A DNA stretch of 64,000 nucleotides from Mycobacterium gordonae. GTDB lineage: Bacteria; Actinomycetota; Actinomycetes; Mycobacteriales; Mycobacteriaceae. The stretch is taken from assembly GCF_017086405.1 (NCBI RefSeq), contig NZ_CP070973.1, positions 6,232,739 to 6,296,738 on the forward strand. Direction: 5' to 3'. A program made the position numbers and the translations under genes. The notes below the pieces were generated by a model. It ran no database searches. It was not told the DNA's origin and was given only the letters and a program-made list of their open reading frames with translations. Of the stretch, positions 8,293 to 15,912 are shown piece by piece (within the stretch, counting starts at the first letter, position 1; each line of letters begins with the position of its first letter).

Positions 8293-9153
8293 GTGAACAC
8301 AATTGAGGTTCCGGGCGGCAGGGTGTGGTTCAAGCGAGTGGGCGCGGGCGACGGTCTTCCCTTGCTGGTGGTGCACGGCGGACCTGGCCTGCCGCACTAC
8401 TACCTCAGTGCACTGGAGCGCCTGGCCGACCAACGCGAAGTCATCTTCTGGGATCAGCTTGGCTGCGGCAATTCCGAGCACCCCTCCAACCCCGACCTGT
8501 GGACAATGCGGCGCTCGGTAGCCGAAATGGACACCGTGATCCAAGCGTTGGGGCTCAGGGATTTCCACATCTTCGGTAACTCGTGGGGGGGCATGCTGGC
8601 ACAGCAGTACGTCCTTGACGTGCCCTCGGGTGCCGTCAGCCTCACCATCTCCAACAGCGCCGCTTCGATCCCCGTGTTTGCCGCGAACGTGATCCGGCTG
8701 AAGTCCGGACTGGACGCCGCCACCCAGGACGCGATCGATCGCCACGAAGCCGCGGGCACCACCGATTCCGCGGAATACCAGGCGGCGATCACCACCTGGA
8801 ACGAAACCTACCTGTGCCGCTCGCGGCCCTGGCCGCGCGATCTCTACCGGGCCTTTCAGAACATGGGCGCTGAGATCTTCCAAACGATGTTCGGACCCAG
8901 CGATTTTCATATCGTCGGCACCATCCGGGACTGGGATGTGGTTGACCGACTGGGCGAGATCACGCTCCCCACCCTGCTGATCGCCGGCAGGTTCGACGAA
9001 TGCTCGCCGGAGCACATGCGGGAGATGCACGAACTCATCAGAGGCTCCCGGTTCGAGTTCTTCGACAACACCGCCCACCTGCCGTTCATCGAGGAGCCCG
9101 ACCGTTTCGACGCGGTGATGCGTGCCTTCCTGGCCCCGCACGACGGGGCTTGA
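8293..9153 (+). CDS. Proline iminopeptidase-like alpha/beta hydrolase
   Basis: 286 residues. It has the alpha/beta-hydrolase pattern of prolyl aminopeptidases (S33): oxyanion-hole HGGPG (VVHGGPGLPHYY), DQLGCGNSE, nucleophile elbow GNSWGG (Ser in NSWGGMLAQQY), catalytic Asp in AGRFDECSPE and His in NTAHLPFIEEP. It probably cleaves an N-terminal proline or a small amide/ester in the cytoplasm; no signal peptide is seen. The frame stays open far upstream through the palindromic repeat, but homology begins at the GTG at 8293 (V-N-T-I-E-V). A CATAAT box sits 6 nt before that codon, suggesting a leaderless start. Confidence 0.87.
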   Translation: MNTIEVPGGRVWFKRVGAGDGLPLLVVHGGPGLPHYYLSALERLADQREVIFWDQLGCGNSEHPSNPDLWTMRRSVAEMDTVIQALGLRDFHIFGNSWGGMLAQQYVLDVPSGAVSLTISNSAASIPVFAANVIRLKSGLDAATQDAIDRHEAAGTTDSAEYQAAITTWNETYLCRSRPWPRDLYRAFQNMGAEIFQTMFGPSDFHIVGTIRDWDVVDRLGEITLPTLLIAGRFDECSPEHMREMHELIRGSRFEFFDNTAHLPFIEEPDRFDAVMRAFLAPHDGA

Positions 9154-9236
9154 TCGCCAGCGAATGCGGGTACAGGTCAGCTGTGGTTGGCTACGAACAA
9201 TGAAGTTGAGGCGGGATCGTCACAAAGGGGGACACC

Positions 9237-10046
9237 TTGTTGAAGCGTGAGGTCGGGGCCAGCCTACGGGTCACCGTCACCGACCCCACGACCCTTGAGT
9301 TCCAGATCGCGGTGGCGTCGCTACCCGGACTGCAGATCGACGAGTCCTTGACGGTCAACCTGGACGGCAAACCGGTCCCGGTGCGCGAGATTGCCGGTGA
9401 GCATGGAACCCGCATCCACACTGCCGATGTCGGCAAGGGCGATCTGCAGGTCGCCTACGAGGCCACGGTGACCGGGCGAGCCGATCCGATCGCGGTCCGC
9501 GACCTCGACGTGTCGACGTACCTGCGGCCCAGCCGTTACGCCGAGGCCGACAAGTTCTTCGGCTTCGCGGCCACCGAATTCGGCCGGTACACCAACTCGA
9601 AGGTGACGTTACTGGAGAAGGTTTCCTCCTGGGTCGGGACGAGGCTGAATTACGTTCCCGGGTCGAGTGATCCGATCGACGGCGCGACGGATACGCTGCT
9701 GGCGGGAGCCGGCGTCTGCCGCGACTACGCACATCTGGTGGTCGCACTGCTGCGCGCGGTCAACGTGCCCGCCCGCCTGGTCGCGGTCTACGCACCGGGT
9801 TGTGACCCGATGGACTTCCACGCCGTCGCCGAAGCCCTGATCGACGGCAAGTGGCAGGTGGTGGATGCGACCTGCCTGGCGCCGCGCCAGACGATGCTGC
9901 GCATCGCCACCGGGCGCGACGCCGCCGACACCGCGTTCCTGGACAATCACGGGGGCGCCATCGAGTTGACCGAGTCGGTGATCACCGCGGTCACCACTGA
10001 CCCGCTGCCGCGCGACTCGGTGGAAGACTTAGTCGCGCTGGGCTGA
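9237..10046 (+). CDS. Transglutaminase-like cysteine protease-fold protein
   Basis: 269 residues with a C-terminal transglutaminase-like domain. The expected triad is visible: Cys in AGVCRDYAHL, His in DFHAVAEAL and Asp in QVVDATCLAP. The N-terminal half is a beta-rich domain without recognisable motifs. No signal peptide or membrane segment is evident. The TTG at 9237 follows AGGGGG by 6 nt; a second TTG immediately follows. Proteins of this family in actinobacteria are usually uncharacterised peptidases or amidases. It is convergent with the enoyl-CoA hydratase gene, and the second palindromic repeat lies between them. Confidence 0.8.
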   Translation: MLKREVGASLRVTVTDPTTLEFQIAVASLPGLQIDESLTVNLDGKPVPVREIAGEHGTRIHTADVGKGDLQVAYEATVTGRADPIAVRDLDVSTYLRPSRYAEADKFFGFAATEFGRYTNSKVTLLEKVSSWVGTRLNYVPGSSDPIDGATDTLLAGAGVCRDYAHLVVALLRAVNVPARLVAVYAPGCDPMDFHAVAEALIDGKWQVVDATCLAPRQTMLRIATGRDAADTAFLDNHGGAIELTESVITAVTTDPLPRDSVEDLVALG

Positions 10047-10056
10047 GCTTGCCCGC

Positions 10057-10116
10057 GCGAGCAGACACAAAAGCACCGCAAACCAAGCGATTTCGGGTGC
10101 TTTTGTGTCTGCTCGC
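10057..10116. repeat. REP-like palindromic repeat, copy 2
   Basis: Arms 10057-10077 and 10096-10116 are exact reverse complements over 21 bases (left arm starts GCGAGCAGACACAAAAGCAC), with an 18-nt loop. It differs from copy 1 by one compensated base pair (ACGC/GCGT to ACAC/GTGT). It lies between two convergent genes and here could act as a bidirectional terminator. Confidence 0.85.
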
Positions 10117-10122
10117 CGGGCT

Positions 10123-10890
10123 TCAGTTTTTGTCGGCGTTGAGCTTGGCCACGATCGCCCGGAAGTCCTCGGTGACGAACGATTGATGCTCGGCCGAAAG
10201 CGCATAGTCCAGGCTGGCCAGTACGGCCCGCTCCAGATGGATGTTGAGCACCCGCTTGGTGCTCTCCACCGCCTGCTGCGGCAACTCCACGATCTTCTGG
10301 GCGCACTCGACCGCAGCGGCGAACGGGTCGTCGGCCACGTGGTTGGCCAGGCCGAGTTCGACCGCCCGCTCGGCACGAATCCTGGTGCCCGTCAACGCAT
10401 ATTCCTTGGCCAGCAGCAGGCTGATGTGTAGCGGCCAGGTCAACGGACCACCGTCGGCGGCCACCAAGCCCACCTGCACGTGCGGGTCGGCGAGAAATGC
10501 GTCCGGCGCGATGTAGACGATGTCGCTGAGCGCCACCAGGCTGCACCCCAGGCCCACGGCCGGCCCGTTGACGGCCGCGATCACCGGGATGCGGCACCGC
10601 GCCATACCCAGCACGATCTCGCGTCCGTCTCGAATCGTCTTGGCGCGCAATGCGGCATCTTCGGCCAGCTCGGCCAGGTACGCGAAATCGCCGCCGGCCG
10701 AGAAGGCTTTGCCGCTGCCGGTGAGCACAGCGGCCCGGGCCGAAGCGTCGTCGGTGAGTCGCTGCCACAACCGCGCCAGCCCGACGTGCAGACTGTCGTT
10801 GACGGCGTTGAGGTCATCCGGCCGGTTCAGCGTGATGATCCGCAACGGCCCGTCGGCGCGCACGTCGATTTCGCTTGGCATGTCATACAT
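10123..10890 (-). CDS. Enoyl-CoA hydratase/isomerase family protein
   Basis: 255 residues, the usual crotonase length. Oxyanion-hole segments are SAGGDFAYLAE (residues about 66-76) and the central helix region AAVNGPAVGLGCSLVALSDIVYIAPDAFLADPHVQVGLVAADGG. The position of one catalytic Glu in true hydratases is not obvious, so it may be a hydratase, isomerase or hydrolase of the superfamily. It is last in a four-gene operon (fadD, two fadE, this gene), starting 1 nt after the fadE stop, and should act on the enoyl-CoA those dehydrogenases make. Confidence 0.88.
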   Translation of the reverse strand: MYDMPSEIDVRADGPLRIITLNRPDDLNAVNDSLHVGLARLWQRLTDDASARAAVLTGSGKAFSAGGDFAYLAELAEDAALRAKTIRDGREIVLGMARCRIPVIAAVNGPAVGLGCSLVALSDIVYIAPDAFLADPHVQVGLVAADGGPLTWPLHISLLLAKEYALTGTRIRAERAVELGLANHVADDPFAAAVECAQKIVELPQQAVESTKRVLNIHLERAVLASLDYALSAEHQSFVTEDFRAIVAKLNADKN

Positions 10891-10891
10891 G

Positions 10892-11980
10892 TCAGACTCC
10901 CAGTCCCAGGATTCGCGAGGCGATGATGTTCTTCTGTATCTGTGATGTCCCGCCCATCACACTCTGCGCACGGCTGTACAGGTAGGCGCCGAACAGTCCG
11001 GGGTCACGGGTGCCGCCGACCGCCAGCGCAGCGTGTCCAACGGACTGTTCCACCCACGTCATCAGCAGCTTGTCCAACGAACCTTCCGGGCCGTGGGACA
11101 CCCCGTCGAGTTGCTCGGACAGCCGACGACGCACGTGATGGGTCAGCATCTCCGCCTGCACCGCCGCCCAGGACACTTCGTCAGACGGCTCGCCGTCGCT
11201 GCGGGCTACCAACTCGGCGACCAGCTTGTTGTAGCGGGCCGCGTAACCGAGGGTGGACGGCTCACGTTCGTGCCCGACGACCGTCATGGCGACGGCCCAC
11301 CCGTCGCCGGGGGCACCGACCATGCGATCAGCCGGCACGGTGGCGCCGTCGAAGAACACCTGACCGAATTCGTTGGTCACGCCGTTGATCATCTGCAGCG
11401 GACGTTGTTGCACGCCGGGCTGTTTCATCGACAGCACGAAAGCCGACAGACCGCGGTGACGTTTGGCATCGGGGTCGGTGCGGGCCAGCAGCAGGCACCA
11501 GTCGGCGACGTCGGAGTAGCTGGTCCAGATCTTGTGGCCGTGGATCACGTAGTTGTCGCCGTCGCGGGTCGCGGCAGTGGTCAACGACGCCAGGTCCGAA
11601 CCCGACCCCGGCTCGCTGAATCCCTGACACCATCGCTCGGAACCGTTGATGATGCCGGGCAGGAAACGTTGCCGCAGCCCGTCGCTGCCGTGGCGGCCGA
11701 TCCCCATGACCAGATAGCCGACACTGGGACGCAACGGAGCGCCGGCGCGGGCCAGCTCCTCGTCGACGATGACGTCGTAGACCGGCGGCAGCTCGAACCC
11801 CCCGTAGTCACGTGGCCAGGACAGCCCGAAGAAGCCTTCCTCATAGAGCGCGCGGTGCCAGTCTGCCTGGCGGGCCCAGTACTCGTCTCCCGAGCCACTG
11901 AACTCGTTGGCATGCAACGATAGCCACTCGCGAAGCCGCTGCCGGAACTCGGCCTCCTGCGGCGAGTCACGAAAGTCCAC
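10892..11980 (-). CDS. Acyl-CoA dehydrogenase (FadE family), larger partner
   Basis: 362 residues with the FadE fold: N-terminal helical domain, a beta-domain signature WCQGFSEPGSGSDLASL, then VIHGHKIWTSYSDVADWCLLLARTD, and a C-terminal segment ending GGTSQIQKNIIASRILGLG. It oxidises an acyl-CoA to the 2-enoyl-CoA using FAD. It overlaps by 14 bp the stop of a second, shorter fadE. Adjacent unequal fadE genes in mycobacteria commonly encode alpha2beta2 enzymes acting on steroid side chains or ring fragments, so a heteromer with the upstream product is likely. Confidence 0.9.
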   Translation of the reverse strand: MDFRDSPQEAEFRQRLREWLSLHANEFSGSGDEYWARQADWHRALYEEGFFGLSWPRDYGGFELPPVYDVIVDEELARAGAPLRPSVGYLVMGIGRHGSDGLRQRFLPGIINGSERWCQGFSEPGSGSDLASLTTAATRDGDNYVIHGHKIWTSYSDVADWCLLLARTDPDAKRHRGLSAFVLSMKQPGVQQRPLQMINGVTNEFGQVFFDGATVPADRMVGAPGDGWAVAMTVVGHEREPSTLGYAARYNKLVAELVARSDGEPSDEVSWAAVQAEMLTHHVRRRLSEQLDGVSHGPEGSLDKLLMTWVEQSVGHAALAVGGTRDPGLFGAYLYSRAQSVMGGTSQIQKNIIASRILGLGV

Positions 11981-12902
11981 GGCCGACCTCCTTCAGGGTG
12001 ACCGGCCACAGCTCGGTCGACGTCAGCGCCCGGCGCAGGTACACGTGCACCAGGCATTCCCAGGTGTTGCCGATGCCGCCGTGCACCTGTATCGCCGTCT
12101 CGCACACCGTTCTGGTGGCCCGGGCACAGTAGATTTTCGCCACCCGGGCGGCGTGGATCGCGGCGGCCGAATCCAACTCGTCCACCGCCCAGGCGGCGTG
12201 CCGCAGGATGCTGACCGAGCCTTCGATCAACGCCAGGCTTTCGGCCAGCAGGTGGGCGACGGCCTGGTATGACCCGATCGATTTGCCGTACTGTTCGCGG
12301 ATCTTGGCGTAGTCGCACGCGAGCGCGTGGGCGCCGCGGGCACAGCCGACCAGGTCCGCGGCCGTGCCGACCAACGCCAGGGCCACCCACCGGTCGGCAA
12401 CCTCGGCGGGCACCTCGCCCAGTTGCGTTGACCCGCCGGCCAGTCCGGTGCAGGTGCGGGTCAGGTCCGCACCATCGCCGTCACCCTCGAACTCGACGGC
12501 CAGCAGCGTGGTGCCCGAGAGCAGCAACGCGCGCCGATAGCCCCGGGTGTCGAAGGCGATATCACCGACCGCCACGGTCGCGGCGCCGGCACCGGCACCG
12601 GCACCGGCACCGGAGGCTTCCGCACCCGGGAGATGACGCGCCAGATCGTCGGCAAGCACCGGCCCGAGAAACGGCGCATCGACCAACCGGCGGCCGAATT
12701 CCTCGGCGACTAAGGCGACTTCAACCCCCGAGGCCCCGTCCGATCGCAGCGAACGCCAGCCCGTCTGTTCAATCCGCTTGTCCAGACGGGCGATCCGGGC
12801 CTGGTCGGCCAACTCTTGCACACTGCCGGGGCCGAGGTCGTCAGCCATTCTGGCCGCTGCGTCGCGCAACTGCTGTTGTTCAGCGGTCAGACGTACATCC
12901 AT
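11967..12902 (-). CDS. Acyl-CoA dehydrogenase (FadE family), shorter partner
   Basis: 311 residues, shorter than single-chain FadE enzymes. It has the N-terminal MDVRLTAEQQQLRDAAARM and the C-terminal helical domain with CDYAKIREQYGKSIGSYQAVAH and AIQVHGGIGNTWECLVHVYLRRAL. The middle beta-domain is poorly conserved and contains an (Ala-Gly)n stretch coded by a hexanucleotide repeat near 12585-12613. It is typical of one half of heterotetrameric mycobacterial dehydrogenases. It overlaps fadD upstream by 23 bp and the larger fadE downstream by 14 bp, so translation is probably coupled. Confidence 0.85.
   Translation of the reverse strand: MDVRLTAEQQQLRDAAARMADDLGPGSVQELADQARIARLDKRIEQTGWRSLRSDGASGVEVALVAEEFGRRLVDAPFLGPVLADDLARHLPGAEASGAGAGAGAGAATVAVGDIAFDTRGYRRALLLSGTTLLAVEFEGDGDGADLTRTCTGLAGGSTQLGEVPAEVADRWVALALVGTAADLVGCARGAHALACDYAKIREQYGKSIGSYQAVAHLLAESLALIEGSVSILRHAAWAVDELDSAAAIHAARVAKIYCARATRTVCETAIQVHGGIGNTWECLVHVYLRRALTSTELWPVTLKEVGRGLS
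12585..12613. repeat. Hexanucleotide tandem repeat (CCGGCA) inside fadE
   Basis: About four and a half copies of CCGGCA, coding an alternating Gly-Ala tract on the minus strand. Changes in copy number would keep the reading frame. Confidence 0.7.
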
Positions 12903-14283
12903 AACTCTCCTTGAGCACTCTGCGCAGCACCTTGCCCGAGGGCAGCCGCGGAATCTCGGCCACGAACGCCACCCGACTCAGGCGTTTGTAGGACGCGAGT
13001 TTCGCATCCACCCAGGTAATGAGTTCCTTGGCATCGACCGGGACGTGGGTGGCGACCGCGGCGATCACCGCTTCGCCGTTCGCGCCGTCCGGGACGCCGA
13101 AGACCGCGCAGTCCTTCACCGCCGGATGGCCGTGCAGCACGGTTTCGATTTCGGCGGGGGCGACCTGGAAGCCGCGGACCTTGATCATTTCCTTCAAGCG
13201 GTCGGTGATCCGCAGCCAGCCTGCGTCGTCCAGTGATCCGACGTCCCCGGTGCGATACCAGCCATCGTCGGAGACCTCGGCGGTCGCCGCGGCGGGCAGA
13301 TAGCCTGCCATGAGCGAATCGGCCCGCGCCTGGATTTCACCGACCTCGCCGCGACCGACGGGCTCGCCGGTGTCCAGCGAAACCACCCGCAGCCGCACGC
13401 CGGGCACCGCGCGTCCGACGGAGTCCAGGCGCGCACCGCACAACGGGTTGCAGGCGATCACCGGCAGCTCGGTGGTGCCGTAGGCCGGAACCCAGCCGAT
13501 ACCGGTGCGACGGGTCACCGTCTCGGCGATGCTGGCGGTGACCGGCGTGGCGCCCCACATGATGTACCGCAGCGACGACAGGTCGTAGGACTCCAGGCCG
13601 GGGTGCGACGCGATGGCCAACGCGATCGGTGCGACCGCCATTTCGATTGTGATGCGGTCGGTTTCGATGTGCCGCAGCATTCGGTCGATGTCGAAGCGCG
13701 GATGCAACCTGACGGAAGACCCGGTGCGCAGCGCGGTGATGATATTGAGCAGACCGAGAATGTGCGACGGCGGGGTGGTGACCTGCAGGCGGTCCCGCTC
13801 GGTCAATCCCAGCGCGTCGCGCCAATGCCGCACCGCCGCGTCCAGCGAAGCATGGGTGTGCCGAACCGCCTTCGGCAGCCCGGTGGTGCCGGAGCTGAAC
13901 ACCAGCACGGCATCTCCGTCGGGCGGGCTCGGGGTGGGTTCGGGTGTGGCCGGGACGGCTGGTTCGTCCAGATGCAGCATGGACATCAGGCCGGCGAGCA
14001 CCGGATGGTCGCCGACCGCGTCGGCGGGGTCGGTCAGAGCCAGCGCGTGCTCGACCTCGTCGTGTTTCCAGGCCGGGCTGATCAGCACCGCCGCCGCGCC
14101 GACCCGCCAGATCCCGCGCACGGCGGCAATGAACTCGGGCCGGTTCGAGGCCATCAGCGCGACGCGCTGACCGGCCATGACACCTCGCTTGCGCAGGCTT
14201 CCGGCCAGACTGTCGGTCAACCCATCGAGTTCCGGCAGGCGCAAGCGCCGATCCCCGAACACGAGCGCGGCCGGTTCGGTCAC
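12880..14283 (-). CDS. Acyl-CoA synthetase, AMP-forming (FadD family)
   Basis: 467 residues, ANL superfamily. Visible motifs are the P-loop-like AVLVFSSGTTGLPKAVRHTH, GTTELPV, the adenylate-binding DDGWYRTGDVGSLDDAGWLRITDR with hinge KEMIKVRGFQVAPAEIE, and the C-terminal catalytic Lys in RLPSGKVLRRVLK. It activates a carboxylic acid to acyl-AMP and then acyl-CoA for the dehydrogenases and crotonase encoded downstream in the same operon. It is shorter than many FadD proteins, mainly at the N-terminus. The start ATG at 14283 faces a ferredoxin gene across a 17-bp perfect palindrome at 14327-14343 that overlaps both predicted promoters. Confidence 0.92.
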   Translation of the reverse strand: MTEPAALVFGDRRLRLPELDGLTDSLAGSLRKRGVMAGQRVALMASNRPEFIAAVRGIWRVGAAAVLISPAWKHDEVEHALALTDPADAVGDHPVLAGLMSMLHLDEPAVPATPEPTPSPPDGDAVLVFSSGTTGLPKAVRHTHASLDAAVRHWRDALGLTERDRLQVTTPPSHILGLLNIITALRTGSSVRLHPRFDIDRMLRHIETDRITIEMAVAPIALAIASHPGLESYDLSSLRYIMWGATPVTASIAETVTRRTGIGWVPAYGTTELPVIACNPLCGARLDSVGRAVPGVRLRVVSLDTGEPVGRGEVGEIQARADSLMAGYLPAAATAEVSDDGWYRTGDVGSLDDAGWLRITDRLKEMIKVRGFQVAPAEIETVLHGHPAVKDCAVFGVPDGANGEAVIAAVATHVPVDAKELITWVDAKLASYKRLSRVAFVAEIPRLPSGKVLRRVLKESYGCTSDR

Positions 14284-14326
14284 GTCTCGATCCTTCCGGC
14301 GGTCTTGAGAAGGTCCTATCTTCTAG

Positions 14327-14343
14327 TGAGAATAGTATTCTCA
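14327..14343. promoter_or_regulatory. Palindromic operator between fadD and the ferredoxin gene
   Basis: TGAGAATAGTATTCTCA is a perfect 17-bp palindrome centred on 14335. It contains a -10-like TAGTAT on the plus strand (14333-14338) and TACTAT on the minus strand. A TetR- or GntR-type dimer here would block both divergent promoters. No regulator gene is adjacent. Confidence 0.55.
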
Positions 14344-14376
14344 ATGGAGAAGAATACAAGTGGGTGGAAGGTGCGT

Positions 14377-14658
14377 ATGACGGATGCCGCCGTGGTGACG
14401 ATTCACCTCGACCGCAGGAAAGTATCGGTGCCGCTGGTGCCCGGCGAGACGCTGCTGGAAACCGCGCGGCGGGCCGGGCTGGATCCACCATTCAACTGCG
14501 AGGCCGGCAACTGCGGCACCTGCATGGCCCGGCTCAGCGAGGGCAGTGCGACCATGCGCGTCAACGATGCGCTCGATGACGACGAGGTGACCGACGGCTA
14601 CATTCTGACGTGCCAAGGCATTCCGGATACCACGCCGATCACCGTTCACTACGAGTAG
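14377..14658 (+). CDS. [2Fe-2S] plant-type ferredoxin
   Basis: 93 residues from the ATG at 14377, which has GGAAGG 5 nt upstream; an in-frame ATG at 14344 right after the operator would add 11 residues. The cluster-binding cysteines are in NCEAGNCGTCMARL (CX4CX2C) and in ILTCQGIP. It carries single electrons to an oxygenase, P450 or similar partner, none of which is adjacent. It shares a divergent operator with the fadD operon, so it probably serves the same catabolic pathway. The C-terminal HYE end is typical of oxygenase-associated ferredoxins. Confidence 0.9.
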   Translation: MTDAAVVTIHLDRRKVSVPLVPGETLLETARRAGLDPPFNCEAGNCGTCMARLSEGSATMRVNDALDDDEVTDGYILTCQGIPDTTPITVHYE

Positions 14659-14677
14659 TCACGAAAGGCCAGCGACT

Positions 14678-14992
14678 ATGGCGAAAGGCATCATCTACGT
14701 CGAAACCTATCCGAGTTCGCCGGACCGTGAACAGGAGTACAACTCGTGGTACGACGACATCCACCTACCGGAGCTGGTGGCTGTCGACGGGATCGTCTCG
14801 GCGCGCCGGCTGCGACCGGTCGACGACGAAGGGCCCTACGTCGCGCTGTATGAGATCGAGGGTGACGATCTGCAGGCGGTCCTGGCCGGCATGAGCGAGG
14901 CCAGGCTGACCATGTCGAGCGCCCTGCAACTCGATCCGCCACCGATACCGCGGCTGCTCGAGGTGATCGCCGAGTGTGACTCGGAAGGCTAG
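14678..14992 (+). CDS. Small dimeric alpha/beta-barrel-like protein
   Basis: 104 residues. The pattern MAKGIIYVETYPSSPDREQEY followed by NSWYDDIHLPELVAVDGIVSARRLR resembles EthD/monooxygenase-type ferredoxin-fold dimers, in which a WYDxxHxPE segment is common. Such proteins often assist oxygenase or ring-cleavage steps. It starts 19 nt after the ferredoxin stop behind GAAAGG and is likely co-transcribed. Its last 4 bases overlap the convergent gene at 14989. The function is not established. Confidence 0.75.
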   Translation: MAKGIIYVETYPSSPDREQEYNSWYDDIHLPELVAVDGIVSARRLRPVDDEGPYVALYEIEGDDLQAVLAGMSEARLTMSSALQLDPPPIPRLLEVIAECDSEG

Positions 14993-15867
14993 GCGAGCGA
15001 TCCCGAAGCGACGACCTCCTGGGGTGTGAACACCACGCACCGCCCGGTGGCCGTCGCGTCTACGTCCCAGCGCAGCGTGGCTGTGCCGGAGAGCTGAAGC
15101 GTGGCGCCGCTGTCGAAGTCGACGAACAACAGGGCGGCGGTGGGGTCGCTGAACAGGTTCCCGAAGCTGTTGAACATGTTGTTGCCCGGGTAGTCGGGCC
15201 ATGACAGCCGACCGGAAACTACGCGGACGAAACCGGCCGGACCACCGCGGTGCGATGCGTCGTTGCCGGATTCGGGATGGGTGGTGCCCAGGAAGAACGT
15301 GTCGGCGGCGTGCACCAGTTCGATATCTTGCGGCCGTAACACGTTGCCGTGGAACATGTTCAGCTGGCTGTCGCCGGAGTGTCGGCGCAGCTGGCGCGGG
15401 TGGATGTATTGCGGGCAGTTGCCGTAGGCCTGGTCCACATCGATCGCCAGCGCACCGGAGTCGGCGGTAGACAGCATGCCGTTAATGCGCAGGCGACGGC
15501 GCGTCGAGAAGTCCATCACCACCAGACCGACCGGCTGGTTACCGGGCAACTCGCGCAACGGGTCCGCCGCGGGTGGCGTTGTCGCGATCAGCAGTCGGGT
15601 AGGCGAGACCACCTGCAGAAAGCCGGGGTCGCCGACCAAGGGCGATATCCAAAGCCGTCCCGCTGCGTCGCGGGCGCTCAGCGCGGCGAAATTGGCCTTG
15701 GCGAGGAAAGCGCTCGCACCGGCGCGCAACTCGCCATCAGCGACCATCGGCGCCAACCGTGCCGCAGCGTCCTGCACGCCAGCCTGTCGTTGCACGGCGA
15801 GTTCGCCGGTGTGGAAGCCGACCGCAGCGGCTCGATGAGACACAGGACCAGCTCCCTCGTTGTGCAT
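14989..15867 (-). CDS. Pyridoxamine 5'-phosphate oxidase-fold (FMN-binding) protein
   Basis: About 292 residues from the ATG at 15867; an in-frame ATG at 15900 is possible. It has the split-barrel flavin-reductase pattern: AGASAFLAKANFAALSARDAAGRLWISPLVGDPGF, then RLLIATTPPAADPL, VGLVVMDFSTRRRLRINGML and GNNMFNSFGNLFSDPTAALLFVDF. Members of this group are oxidoreductases or stress proteins, sometimes fused to ferredoxin domains, which are absent here. It is last in a co-directional run with the CoA-transferase, LLM oxidoreductase and mutase genes, 45 bp after the CoA-transferase stop. Confidence 0.78.
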   Translation of the reverse strand: MHNEGAGPVSHRAAAVGFHTGELAVQRQAGVQDAAARLAPMVADGELRAGASAFLAKANFAALSARDAAGRLWISPLVGDPGFLQVVSPTRLLIATTPPAADPLRELPGNQPVGLVVMDFSTRRRLRINGMLSTADSGALAIDVDQAYGNCPQYIHPRQLRRHSGDSQLNMFHGNVLRPQDIELVHAADTFFLGTTHPESGNDASHRGGPAGFVRVVSGRLSWPDYPGNNMFNSFGNLFSDPTAALLFVDFDSGATLQLSGTATLRWDVDATATGRCVVFTPQEVVASGSLA

Positions 15868-15912
15868 GAAGGAACTGCGATCGCCCGGAAAGTATTCCAC
15901 GGTGGGCGGCGC

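Noticed and set aside
13603..14343. Upstream extension of the ferredoxin frame
   Set aside because: Antisense to fadD; plant-type ferredoxins are about 90-105 residues and the start is near the operator.
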